A stretch of 64,000 nt of DNA from Undaria pinnatifida (Eukaryota > Sar > Phaeophyceae > Laminariales > Alariaceae), in the NCBI GenBank assembly GCA_012845835.1, contig JABAKD010000026.1, positions 13,218,111-13,282,110 of the forward strand, in the 5' to 3' direction. The position numbers and the translations under genes were made by a program. A model generated the notes under the pieces. That model searched no databases. It saw nothing but the letters and a program-made list of their open reading frames with translations, and was not told where the DNA came from. This document shows, piece by piece, positions 54,660 through 63,625 of the stretch. Within the stretch, counting starts at the first letter, position 1. Each line of letters starts with the position of its first letter.

Positions 54660-55400
54660 CACCAGCCTTCATGATCTCCTTCTCGCATCACATTCTTCAG
54701 AACTCAGGACTGTTGTTTGTTTTGCTTCTTTTTTTTTTTTTTCTTTCCTCTTCTTTTTCTCTACAGTTTATGTTTTGTCTTGATTTGCTGTGTTCTCGTA
54801 CTCGCCACGCTAGCTAGCATTTGACTTGCGTTTCCTTGATGAATTGCTATATTAAAAAATGCTGTTTGGTTTACTCGTCTCACAGAAGTCTGTGACCACA
54901 TCACGTGAATCCTCTAGAATGAAGAATCAGCACCGACACTGGGTGTGCTGATGTCGTGAGCTCGGTGTCGTTTGGGCGTGTGTTGTCTTCACATTTAATC
55001 GTTCTTTCTTCCCAACGACATCATCATCACAGTACACCCAGAGTCCGTGTTGATTCATCCTAGAGACATACAAATTATGTCGTCACAGTCTGTGAAAACA
55101 TAGTAAACCAACCAGTCGCAATTCATCAAGGTAACTTCAAAGCAAGTCAAGTGCTAGGGTACCGGGTACCAGAACACAACAACAACCAAACAAGCCAGAC
55201 CTTGAAAAAGGAGAAAAAAAAGAGGAAAAAAAGAAAAAAACGAAAATAAGAGAAAGGAACAAGAACAAGAAAGCAAAGCAAACGGCAGGTGTCCTGAAGA
55301 ATGTGATGCAAGATTGGAAAGGGAACGAAAGGCTGCAATTGCCAGCGGCACACCACACGCGTAACGTACTGAAGAGGAACCGATACCTGCTGCACACGGG
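54660..55400. repeat. Fold-back pair of R4 copies
   Basis: A forward copy at 54,660-54,965 (GCATCACATTCTTCAGAACT; GTGTTCTCGTACTCGCCACG; TTCCTTGATGAATTGC; GACACTGGGTGTGCTGATGT) is followed within about 20 bases by a reversed copy at 54,985-55,320. The reversed copy has CACCCAGAGTCCGTGTTGAT, GCAATTCATCAAGGTAACTT, GGGTACCAGAACACAACAAC and CCTGAAGAATGTGATGCAAG. The two can pair over roughly 300 bases with gaps. It extends into GGCTGCAATTGCCAGC at 55,333. Confidence 0.8.
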
Positions 55401-55467
55401 CAAAAGGTTGGGTATCTGTCATATGAATAATAAAGAGCGTTTAATGCACTGAATGTGAAGACACCAC

Positions 55468-55690
55468 GCACACCTCCACGTATTTTCATGCACGTCGTGC
55501 GTCAATTCAACTCAAGCGCACATTCGCAATCCAGCGCTAGCCGGCGCGGTAGCGACAGCGCAAGCTGACGCTATTCCGGCGGTCCCCGCTACTACTACTC
55601 CAGCGGTGCAAGCTCCCCTTGTATACGCGTGCGTGAGCGTGGCGACCCTGCCTGAACCCTGGGGATCAAGTGCTTTTTGTTTTACTGCAA
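55468..55690 (+). repeat. R5 copy
   Basis: CCACGTATTTTCATGCACGT, TCAATTCAACTC, ATTCGCAATCCAGCGCTAGC, then a run of short stems (CGACAGCGCAAGCTGACG; CTCCAGCGGTG). Matches 47,960-48,170 with substitutions. Confidence 0.7.
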
Positions 55691-55734
55691 GTAGTTGTCA
55701 TAGTCTGTCTGGTGCGCAGGCTTGCTATACGTAC

Positions 55735-55905
55735 TATGTTATAAAACTAAAAATACACTTCACCTGTCAGATCGAAGATTTTGTCGAAACTCATCTTTGC
55801 AAGAGCTGTGTGCGATACTCCGACAGGCGATCGCGCGTATTACTGAGTGTGTGTCCTCATTGCGGATACAGGTCGGCGACTCCCCTTGGAACTACAGCAG
55901 TGTTA
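55735..55905 (+). repeat. R2 copy
   Basis: TTATAAAACTAAAAATACAC, CACCTGTCAGATCGAAGATT, GATACTCCGAC, GCGATCGCGCGTATTACTGA, GGTCGGCGACTCCCCTTGGA. Followed after about 40 bases by another copy in the same orientation. Confidence 0.9.
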
Positions 55906-55944
55906 GCATGTACCAGGTGATGATTGCATAATAATATATAAAAG

Positions 55945-56160
55945 AAATAAAAATACTCCAGCTGTGAGACCACGAAGTTTTTGCCACTACTCAGCTTTGC
56001 AAGCTGTGTGTGATACTCCGATCGCGCGTATTACGGGTTGTGTGTCCTCGTTAAGGATATGGGTCTGCAACTCTCCTTGGAAGTACAGCGTAGCTGATCA
56101 GGGCATGCTAGTCAGTCTGTGCGCGGAAACTATAAAACCCGTTTTTGAGGGGGACGATAT
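55945..56160 (+). repeat. R2 copy with right part
   Basis: AATAAAAATACTCCAGCTGT, GATACTCCGATCGCGCGTAT, TTAAGGATATGGGTC, CAGTCTGTGCGCGGAAACTA and TAAAACCCGTTTTTGAGGGG. This shows the order core-then-GCGCGGAAAC right part, as in the arms. Confidence 0.9.
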
Positions 56161-56190
56161 ATATGATGCTTCGTTTTGGCCGACCGAGTG

Positions 56191-56349
56191 TTCATTGCGG
56201 TTGGTATTGCATGGCCATAATCACCTTGCTGTATTCGCAATGTGTTCGTATCTCTGTCTCGTAGTTTGTGACCGTAGAGCTCGTCCCTCTTGGAAGAGGC
56301 ATCAGGGCGGACACTGGTGGTGCTGGATGTAGATGGGTGGCAATGTCAG
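56191..56349 (+). repeat. R3 copy
   Basis: CATTGCGGTTGGTATTGCAT, GTATCTCTGTCTCGTAGTTT, GTGACCGTAGAGCTCG, AGGCATCAGGGCGGACACTG and GCTGGATGTAGATGGGTGGC. The best-kept R3 copy together with 7,401. Confidence 0.8.
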
Positions 56350-56534
56350 TTTACTGTTCAAAAAGCAACACACGCACCAACAGAAAATCGACGGAACCCC
56401 CAAAACACAACAGCAGTATGCACAGCTATGCCATTATTAGAACATACGTCCAGCGTAGTATCGTTCTTGTCCACCTGACTGTCCTGCCTGATCCTCCACA
56501 TTCTTTTTCGCTACATACACCTATTATTATAAAA

Positions 56535-56625
56535 ATATTATAAAAATTAAAATACACTCCAGCTGTGTGATCGAATATTTTGTCGAAACTCATCTTTGCA
56601 AGCTGTGTGTAATACTCCGATATAT
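56535..56625 (+). repeat. R2 left-end fragment
   Basis: ATATTATAAAAATTAAAATA, CACTCCAGCTGTGTGATCGA, CAAGCTGTGTGTAATACTCC. Stops at CCGATA. It shows the constant left edge TATTATAAAAA(N)AAAATACAC common to the R2 copies. Confidence 0.85.
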
Positions 56626-57040
56626 ATAATCATTTTTTTTGGGGGGGATTCGACGAGGAGTTTTTTCCTGTCTCGGCCGCAGTATGCGATTTTCGGAACT
56701 GGAATTCTCGGTCGAATAGCCTCGTTTGTGCGCCGTCTCCTGGGGGGCGGCCCCAACGCCCCTCGCCCTGCCGTATCCGTTCCGCACCTCGACGTGAACG
56801 CGGATATACGCTGAGCGAGACAAGGGAAAAGCGCGTTTTTTTTGTATTGGGCGGTATACGCCTGAGCTATTCTTCGATCTTGGCATATATATGTATATGT
56901 AGAGCTTAACAAATAAATAAGGCACAACATTTCCAAATTGACGTCATTGCCAAATTGGCATCTAAATTTCTTCCCGACAATGCTTTTTTCATGGCCGCCT
57001 CCAAGCGCTTCCCCTATCGTAGCTACTGCTGCTGTGTGTC
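56626..57040. other. No gene recognised; GC-rich island
   Basis: 56,640-56,830 is GC-rich in an AT-rich setting. Its frames (e.g. SFVRRLLGGGPNAPRPAVSV) show no domain I recognise. The rest is AT-rich. Confidence 0.4.
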
Positions 57041-57047
57041 GTTTCCG

Positions 57048-57118
57048 TTCGGCTCAGTGGGTATAGTGCTATATAACCAACGAAGGATGTGTCGTGAGTA
57101 CGATTCTCACACAGATTG
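57048..57118 (+). repeat. tRNA-like sequence, family 2
   Basis: Box A-like GGCTCAGTGGGTATAGTGCT at 57,051-57,070 and a perfect T-arm-like stem-loop GTGAG-TACGATT-CTCAC at 57,094-57,110. The acceptor stem does not pair and the anticodon arm is unclear, so it is not a working tRNA. It looks like a tRNA-derived repeat head or pseudogene. A related, shorter copy lies at 58,011-58,044. Confidence 0.6.
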
Positions 57119-57223
57119 TAGTTAGTATTCAGGAGCGTGCGCGCTGCGATGATACCGACTATTGTGTTTTCTCTTCACCCCAGCGACGTCATTGGCGGGC
57201 ACTTACAGGTATGTTTCATATGG

Positions 57224-57248
57224 ATTAGGGTTAGGATTAGGGTTAGCT
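57224..57248 (+). repeat. Short TTAGGG-like tract
   Basis: GGATTAGGGTTAGG followed by ATTAGGGTTAGC: about four degenerate telomere-type units. Too short to be a chromosome end. Confidence 0.7.
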
Positions 57249-57511
57249 TCATCCATGATGAAAAACACAGTAATGTAGGACACCCGCGCTGGAGACGTTG
57301 TGAATGGTTATGATAGCTGTTAGTGTTCTTCTTCTGAGTACTACTAACTGTAGTACGTGGAGAGGGGATAGCTCCAGAGATCGCTCTTATGTACGAAGTC
57401 GGTGATAATTAATTGAACCAAGGACGAACTGGAAACATATTAGGCCGTTTTTTTGCATAACCCACTCACTGTGAGTGTTACTGAGTCAAGTGACAGTGGG
57501 TGTGTGTGTGT
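57249..57511. other. No gene recognised
   Basis: AT-rich spacer ending in a GTGTGT run. Confidence 0.4.
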
Positions 57512-57650
57512 GTTTTCTTCACATTAAACCGTTCTTCTACTCGTCGACATCCAGCACACCCAGTGTCCGTACTGATTCTTCACCCTAGAAAGATCAGCTC
57601 TGTGGTCACAAGCTACGACACAGAGATGATGCATCGTAATGCATTCGACA
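57512..57650 (-). repeat. R3/R4 fragment
   Basis: TTCTTCACATTAAACCGTTC, CGTCGACATCCAGCACACCC, AGTGTCCGTACTGATTCTTC and TGTGGTCACAAGCTACGACA. It joins words typical of R4 (left) with words typical of R3 (right), which is why I treat them as one family. Confidence 0.65.
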
Positions 57651-58010
57651 ACGCAATGTCATGCCCTAGTACTGGGTACGACAGGCACAACATACATACG
57701 TCAGCAACAGAAATACATTGGAAGAGAGAATACGAAATAAACAAAAACAAAAAGAAAAACAAAATAATAATAAGATAACAAATAAAACAAAGATAAAAAT
57801 AAAACAAAAATGGAACAAACAAAATGAAGGGGAAATCGAAGAAACAACCCAACCGGAAAGGAGAGCCAAAGCTCGGAAAAGAAACATGATAAAATAAAAT
57901 AAAATAAAGTAAAACCAAAATAAGATAATCCGAACACGAGCCAAAAACCTGGACACGCAAGGAGGGAACAAAGGGGAAAAAATACAAAAATACCCCAGAA
58001 AAAGAAGAAC
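57651..58010. other. A-rich stretch, no gene
   Basis: AAAAT/AAAAC-rich sequence. The reverse strand gives Phe/Leu-rich open frames that are compositional. Confidence 0.5.
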
Positions 58011-58190
58011 GGGTAGTGCTATGTGTCGTGAGTTCGATTCTCACCGACTTCATATTTGCCATTTTTCAAGCGTGCGCTCTGACGACAACATGAATGGTTA
58101 TTTTGGTAGTTTAACATATATACAGTAGCACTACCCACTGAGCTACTGAGTCAGGTGATTAACTATAGCTCAGTGGGCAGTGCTGTTAAC
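58011..58190 (+). repeat. tRNA-like family 2 fragments and an inverted box A pair
   Basis: 58,011-58,044 has GGGTAGTGCTATGTGTCGTG followed by the perfect T-arm-like GTGAG-TTCGATT-CTCAC (58,028-58,044), with the anticodon region absent. Further on, AGCACTACCCACTGAGCTA (58,128-58,146) and TAGCTCAGTGGGCAGTGCT (58,166-58,184) are inverted copies of a tRNA-type box A with one mismatch and a 19-base loop. Confidence 0.65.
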
Positions 58191-58752
58191 GTTGTTCGAA
58201 GGCCGTCGTCCAAGCGAGAAGAGCGCAAAATTTCGTATTTTAGACGGTACTCTCCAGTTATTCTTCGGAACTTGATGTACTGGTATAAAGAGGTTGATAA
58301 AATAAAACTTGGCCAGATGTTTTATCCAAATTGGCGTAATGTTTTGTGCCAAAATAAATAAAATTACTGTAGAAAAATCCCCATATAACTGGGGTAGGAA
58401 CGTGGCAGGCGCACACATGACTAAACGAGGGGAAGGTAGTAGTGATTACGATTACTGCGCCAGGAAAAGCCACACAGCAGCATTGCGAGTGGCTGCGTCC
58501 CCGGGGTCTCGAGGGTTGTATTATACAAGTTCCTCCTGTTGTTAAGCTGCGCCACTCGAAGGTGGCGGTAAGTAGACAGTAGGATGGCGTGCTTTGTTGT
58601 TGCTGTGGTCCCTGACTCCGTTGCTGTGGTCGTTTGCCGGTCGAGTGCAAGCGGTCGTGTGTTGGTACGTAACTGGCAAATAAGTTTGTTTTGCTTGGTA
58701 CTTGACGTGCTCCTTGCTGCTGCTGATTGCTGATTGATCATCTCTTCTAGTG
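58191..58752. other. No gene recognised
   Basis: About 560 bases of mixed composition with no domain. CAGCAG/CTGCTG runs lie near 58,720. Confidence 0.4.
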
Positions 58753-59050
58753 TTTTTTTTTTTGGCACACTTCTACTTTCCAGCTTCTTGACATACAACC
58801 TGCTGGTCGCAGGTGTCGTCCTTCCCTTCCCCCCCCCGGTTGTTGCCTTCATTTCTTTTGGCGCCTAGGCTCCAGTACCCACTGATCGTCGATTTTTCAT
58901 CGAGTGTTGCTTACTCACGCTCTCGCGCTTTCCGCAAGTCATTCAGTGCACAAGACGAAAAATTATACGAGTACGCCCTCGGGGGGGTTCGAACCCACGA
59001 AGCTCACCTATACCAGGCTCGAGGATATAACCTGATACGCCACCGGGGCA
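58753..59050 (-). mobile_element. tRNA-derived SINE copy S4
   Basis: Reverse copy, more diverged: T-run of 11, CCAGCTTCTTGACATACAAC, CGATTTTTCATCGAGTGTTG, GGTTCGAACCCACGAAGCTC (box B complement), and ends GCCACCGGGGCA. Some segments are shortened relative to S1. Confidence 0.88.
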
Positions 59051-59063
59051 GTGAGTGATATAG

Positions 59064-59400
59064 AGCCGGTCGCCACGGTGGTCTAGTGGGATTACACTCG
59101 AATACTATTATACTATACTATTAACACGAACGTTTGTCCTTGAGTTGAATAACCACCGCGCTGTGTTTCTTGTCCTTGAGTTGAATAACCACCGCTGTGA
59201 GCTTTGTTGGCTTTATTTATTTGCAGAAATATATGCGAAAAAAAGGATCAGTTTACTGCTGAAATCGCCCAGCAGCGTGGGTAGGTACAAATTGACGCGA
59301 GTCGACGAGGGAGGAAAATGCTGAAATATTCTCGCGATAAAAATTAGGGCAGGTACCGTAGTGGGGAGGGGGAAGGGGAGCCCGCTATTTGACCTCGGAT
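59064..59400 (+). mobile_element. Diverged SINE-related copy S7
   Basis: Starts GCCGGTCGCCACGGTGGTCT with a box A-like TGGTCTAGTGGG. It later has CAAATTGACGCGAGTCGACG, CTCGCGATAAAAATTAGGGC and GGTACCGTAGTGGGGAGGGG, in the order of the S1 body (CAAATTGACTTGCGG; GCGCGATAAAAATTGAA). An imperfect 40-bp duplication TGTCCTTGAGTTGAATAACC lies at about 59,136 and 59,171. Head and body are both altered, so this may be a subfamily. Confidence 0.55.
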
Positions 59401-60134
59401 CTGAGTTCTACTACTGCATTGGGAGGGCGAGAGTATTGTGAGCATCACAATAAATGGGATGGGAAAAATAAAAGAAGTGGAGTGTATTACTGCTGCTGCT
59501 GTAAATAATACGATACCCAAGCAACTTGCACCGACCGACTCGATCTGGACTGACTGTTGTTGTATTATGCAATTGGTCCATGTACAACTTCCCTAATCAC
59601 ACGCAGCGGACATGGTCAATCACCTTACTGGCCCCGGATGCTTGATTGAGTAAAACTATAATAAAAAACGCACTCAACACGTTTCGTCGCCAGACTAAAG
59701 GTCAGTCGGCGTGTGGTCTGGTTTATCCGATCGAAATTGGACGAATGAAGCTCGCAATCGGATTCACTTAAAAAACGGTAGCTATTAGTCTATTAATAGC
59801 AGCACATTGTTATGATTGTTAGTCTATATCGAACTCCTAGCATCACCTTACATACTGTATGCGCAGACTATGTGTGTATTGACTTTTTTTACTCTTACCA
59901 AGTATTGAATCGAACAATTCGAAGTGCTGCCCTGCCCTACCCAAAACATGGGTGCCACGCCGGCACCCATGCGGAGCCCTTGTATTTTTAATAATAGTGA
60001 TGTTGGAGGCTGGTCCTTTGTCATGCAACTGCGACGTGGATCCCACACAAAACCCAAGTTTTTTTTCCTTACTACGCGGGTGAAGCTTCTGTAGGGAAGG
60101 GGGGTAACTGGATGGAGCTGTCCGGAGGATTTCG
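59401..60134. other. No gene recognised
   Basis: About 730 bases without a recognised domain. A hairpin GGGTGCCACGCCGGCACCC lies at 59,949-59,967. Confidence 0.4.
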
Positions 60135-60262
60135 GAAACGGTGTTGGGCTGCGAAAGCAACTGAGTTAAATCGACACACGATGCGTATGAAAATACGTGG
60201 AAGGGTGGTGAGCTAAGGCTTTATTTTTCCCCATCCGCCGGAGGATGAAAAAAAAAAAAAGC
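60135..60262 (-). repeat. R5 copy, reverse
   Basis: GGGCTGCGAAAGCAACTGAG, TTAAATCGACACACGATGCG, TATGAAAATACGTGGAAGGG, GGTGAGCTAAGGCTTTATTT and the stem-loop CCCCATCCGCCGGAGGATG. It matches 47,900-48,010 reversed, including the hairpin and the A/T-run beside it. Confidence 0.85.
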
Positions 60263-61477
60263 TAAAGAAGGAGAATTGGTCGGACTATTTATTTGGAGGG
60301 AGGCTTACTAATTGTAAATAGTTGTTGTCCAGACAAGTTGTATTCGTACAATGTTTGGAAATTTGCCTCGTTTAGTTTGATTCTGGAGATGGTCTATTGA
60401 GCGACGGTCCATTAATATTTGGAAGTCTCCGGAAAATTGATTTTTGGAGATGGTTTGTTAATTTTCGGACTGGTCTGTGCAAAAAAACTGACCATTTGTC
60501 CGTTTTCAATTGTCTTCTGATGATTAATGTTCAGTGGATACTTGTCCAACCAATGTAGATGGAACACTCGTGTCCCTTTGGCGCGGTGCTTCGAACTAAA
60601 CAAATGCGATTTACGGACGAGTGTTGCCAACATTTAGTTGTGATCACACGATGCGCAGTAGTACAGCATGATGAGTTTCGACGCCGGTCACACGATGTCG
60701 ATCGTAAACAAACACAACTTTTTTTCTGCAGGAACAAGACCAAGGGGAAAACGATAGAAACCCGCGATCGAAGAGTAGCTCCTGTTTGTACATTCCTAAT
60801 TCTCCGACTTACCACAGACCTGTAACACTCCACCTTGTGCATTAGCGCCAGCACACCCTTCCTCCTCATTACATCATGTTCACCTACCCGCGTTCAGGCT
60901 CCATCCCCACGCCATGCACGTGGGTCGGCAACCCCCCAGTCGGAAGGAACCGGATGTGTTAAAAGAGATGAGGAAATTAGGCGAATGTGACATGGAGGAG
61001 TTTGGTGGACTAGAGAGTAGTAGCGAGAAAACGATCTCTATCCTGGGAGGTAGATGGCGGCCACAGACGGCGAAACAGGAACGGGATAAGATAGGCAAAC
61101 ATTTTTGTGGAAAAAGCGTGATGAACGCCCTAGTGTTGGAGGTATCTCTATATTAGGAGAGGGAGCGGTACTCCGGAAGAGGAGAAGACGTTTGCTACGA
61201 TAGAGGCAGCATGAGCATGTTTTGACCTTTAACGCTTTTCGCCTGGCAAACGAGGAACTTACCGAGATAGTCGCTGGACATACACCGTTCGGTTCTGGTA
61301 ACTTTATTCTTCATACGAACACCCTAGGCCATATAACATCGTTCATTTGGTTGCACTCTTTTTTACCCAGGCGTTTAATTGCACGTACATCAAGCAAGGT
61401 TTTAAGATTTGCACATGTATTCAATACTGCCCCTGCCGACCTCGAGAGCAGACCTCCAGCCCCGCAAATGTTTCGGT
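60263..61477. other. No gene recognised; one unassigned frame
   Basis: Contains two related words about 50 bp apart (TTCTGGAGATGGTCTATTGA at 60,381 and TTTTTGGAGATGGTTTGTTA at 60,433). A plus frame at 60,914-61,156 (PDVLKEMRKLGECDMEEFGG; ISILGGRWRPQTAKQERDKI) is hydrophilic and protein-like, but I recognise no domain and see no splice signals. Confidence 0.4.
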
Positions 61478-61560
61478 TGGGGTTAGGGTTAGCGGTAGGG
61501 CTAGGGTTAGGATTAGGATCAGCGGTAGGGCTATACGGTTAAGATTAGGGTTAGGGTCAG
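61478..61560 (+). repeat. Degenerate TTAGGG-like tract
   Basis: GGTTGGGGTTAGGGTTAGCG, GGGCTAGGGTTAGGATTAGG and AGATTAGGGTTAGGGTCAGG: about a dozen telomere-type units with many variants over 80 bases. Interstitial, because ordinary repeats continue on both sides. Confidence 0.85.
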
Positions 61561-62214
61561 GTCTGGGGTCGGGTTGGTCTGGGCAGAGCGCATCCGTCGT
61601 ATTATTGTGCGGACCTGCACATAGGGAGCCGCCATACATAAACCGCTATTGAATTTACGTGCCAATATATAAAAAAGCTTGCACGGACGTGCACCTTCGG
61701 GGGGCTGGCTTTTTTTTCGTTTTTTCATCTCGATTTTTTATTTTTTTTCAAAGCATGGAGCTTATCAGGTCGGGAGCCTCAGAAATATAGGGTGCACACA
61801 TGCGCACATCTACGGTGCCATGCGCGTCAGGTGATGGAGTTCTCCACGAGTACTGAGTGTGGTGAGAGAAGGGTCGAGCAGTGGTGACAGCAGCAGCAGG
61901 TGGAATCGTCGATTGTAGTAGCGTCTATTGTGTGTGGCCAGATCGATTGTTGTTAGCTGAAGCTGTCAATTTCAAGCAAAAGAACTTTCCAAAACACTAC
62001 CAGGTACCATTTATTACCTACCGCTGTTTTAAACAATTCCAAAAAACTAGACCGCACCCGATACGTACCAATTGTTGTCCGGACAATTCTAACCCATCAA
62101 CATTACAAATCATCCGAAACTACTGTCGGAACTACCGTTGTAGTTTCAACTATTTAATTCCACAGCATCCGAATCAAAGTGCGTGGATAATTCCAGTTAT
62201 TTTAGAGTAAAAGG
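61561..62214. other. No gene recognised
   Basis: Includes T-runs at 61,705-61,750 and a plus frame 61,881-62,210 (VPFITYRCFKQFQKTRPHPI; STLQIIRNYCRNYRCSFNYL) in which I recognise no domain. Confidence 0.35.
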
Positions 62215-62520
62215 TAGAAAATTGCCAAAACAGCTCCACGGACAAATGCCCTTAATTGGGAACTGTTTTTTTGTCAATGTTTTAAAGGCTCAAGTGCCTA
62301 TCTGGTGTAGGATCGTTAAGGCTCGTTGAGGCCGTTGAGGCTTATGCTTGTGGCTTAAAATGTGCCTAAACCCCTTTTTTTCTTGCCTGCGACGAGCCTT
62401 CGCCATTTGCCTTAGCATCCCTAAAAGCGAGCCTTAAAGGCCAGGGCCCAGTGGAAAGTTGCCAATAACAGCTCCTGGGACAAGTGCCGTTAACAGGGGA
62501 CTTTATTTTTTGTCAAAAGC
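62215..62520 (+). repeat. Direct repeat pair around an inverted segment
   Basis: 62,218-62,280 (AATTGCCAAAACAGCTCCAC; GACAAATGCCCTTAATTGGG) and 62,458-62,515 (GTTGCCAATAACAGCTCCTG; GACAAGTGCCGTTAACAGGG) are imperfect direct repeats about 240 bp apart. Between them AAGGCTCGTTGAGGC (62,309) and GCGACGAGCCTT (62,389) are inverted. This resembles an insertion between duplicated flanks, but the ends are not defined. Confidence 0.5.
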
Positions 62521-63292
62521 AGTTGCCCGGCGGACATTACTGAAAAGTGGTTCTAAAAAAAAAACAAGTACAAGTACATGGACAACACCCGTTCGTGTTG
62601 TTTTTCTACTTAATTAATACGCAGCACATTAAATCGATTCCCAGGACGATTCCAATTAACAGGCATCAGCCAAAATCAATCGTTCAGACAAGCCCAACCG
62701 GCAGACAGTCTCCGAAATCAGCTGTGCAACAAATCTCAGTTAAATAATACAGTCTCCAAAACCCGCCATCGTCCGGACAATACCTACCTACTCATGGACC
62801 GTGGTTCCGCTGCCACCGTGTGAATACGTCACACTGGGCCGTATAAAAGTTTATACTTTGTGTAATTCTGGTGTTGCCAACAATTAATAGATATGTAATT
62901 CAGGTGTTGCCCTCACGAAATACATGTTTCAAGTTTGACTGATGGTGGAGCAGGGAGACTTTCGAACCACCTAAGCACTCTCAAGTAGGCGTGTGCTGGC
63001 CATGCCTACCAACCTACCTCCTAGTGCGATGGTTGTCTGGTTCAGTCGATTTTTCGTTGGCTTGAGTCCTGATCCCCCACCACCGCTGTCTCTCGCATTG
63101 GCCACACCAGAAAATAAATGTTATTCGGAGCTGTCATCCATGCCTAAGAAAGTACGCGCAGGGCGTTGAAGTGCGCCTCACGAGTGGTTCTCAGTAGAAC
63201 GCAGCTCACCCTTCACGCGGCTCGCGGGAACACCTCACGGCGCTCCGCTCTTGGTGCACGCGATGTCTGCCCCTGGTCGGTGAAAACTCGAC
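62521..63292. other. No gene recognised
   Basis: A short direct repeat TGTAATTCTGGTGTTGCC / TGTAATTCAGGTGTTGCC lies at 62,860 and 62,894. No domain in any frame. Confidence 0.4.
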
Positions 63293-63625
63293 GTGCTCCG
63301 TCCCGGCATTAGAGGGATGCCAGGGTCTATCATAATACGACTGACTACGGCCATGCATGAAATGAGCACTCCCCTCCCCCTCCTGTCCTCGCACGCCTGC
63401 GTGTGCTTTCATTGCCATCATATCTCGCGGAATCCAAGGACACTGAAGGCGTGCATGTGGCACGTCACGAGCAAACGCCCAGCTCGCCCGGAAGTCTTGT
63501 GCCACCCCTGCTGGGCGATCATTCGTACGCTCCTCTTGTTCTACCACCGTCAACATCAGCGGCCAACGAGGAGCCGAACGTCGACTCCACAAGGGCAATA
63601 TCAACCCGGAGGGGAGATGTGGTGA
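63293..63625 (+). other. Unrecognised open frame with Cys/His cluster
   Basis: A plus frame of 110 codons includes HACVCFHCHHISRNPRTLKA, CMWHVTSKRPARPEVLCHPC and WAIIRTLLLF. The spacing C-x2-C ... C-x2-H ... C-x2-C could be a metal-binding fold, but it is not a family I can name. An overlapping minus frame is just as long. No start context, splice site or neighbour supports a gene. I see nothing further to the window end apart from an A-run at 63,838-63,850. Confidence 0.2.

Noticed and set aside
57613-58062. Phe/Leu-rich hydrophobic frame on the minus strand that resembles membrane helices
   Set aside because: The underlying DNA is a simple A-rich stretch. Three overlapping frames are equally hydrophobic.
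61478-61560. Chromosome end
   Set aside because: The telomere-like units are few and degenerate, and ordinary repeat sequence continues for 2.4 kb to the right.
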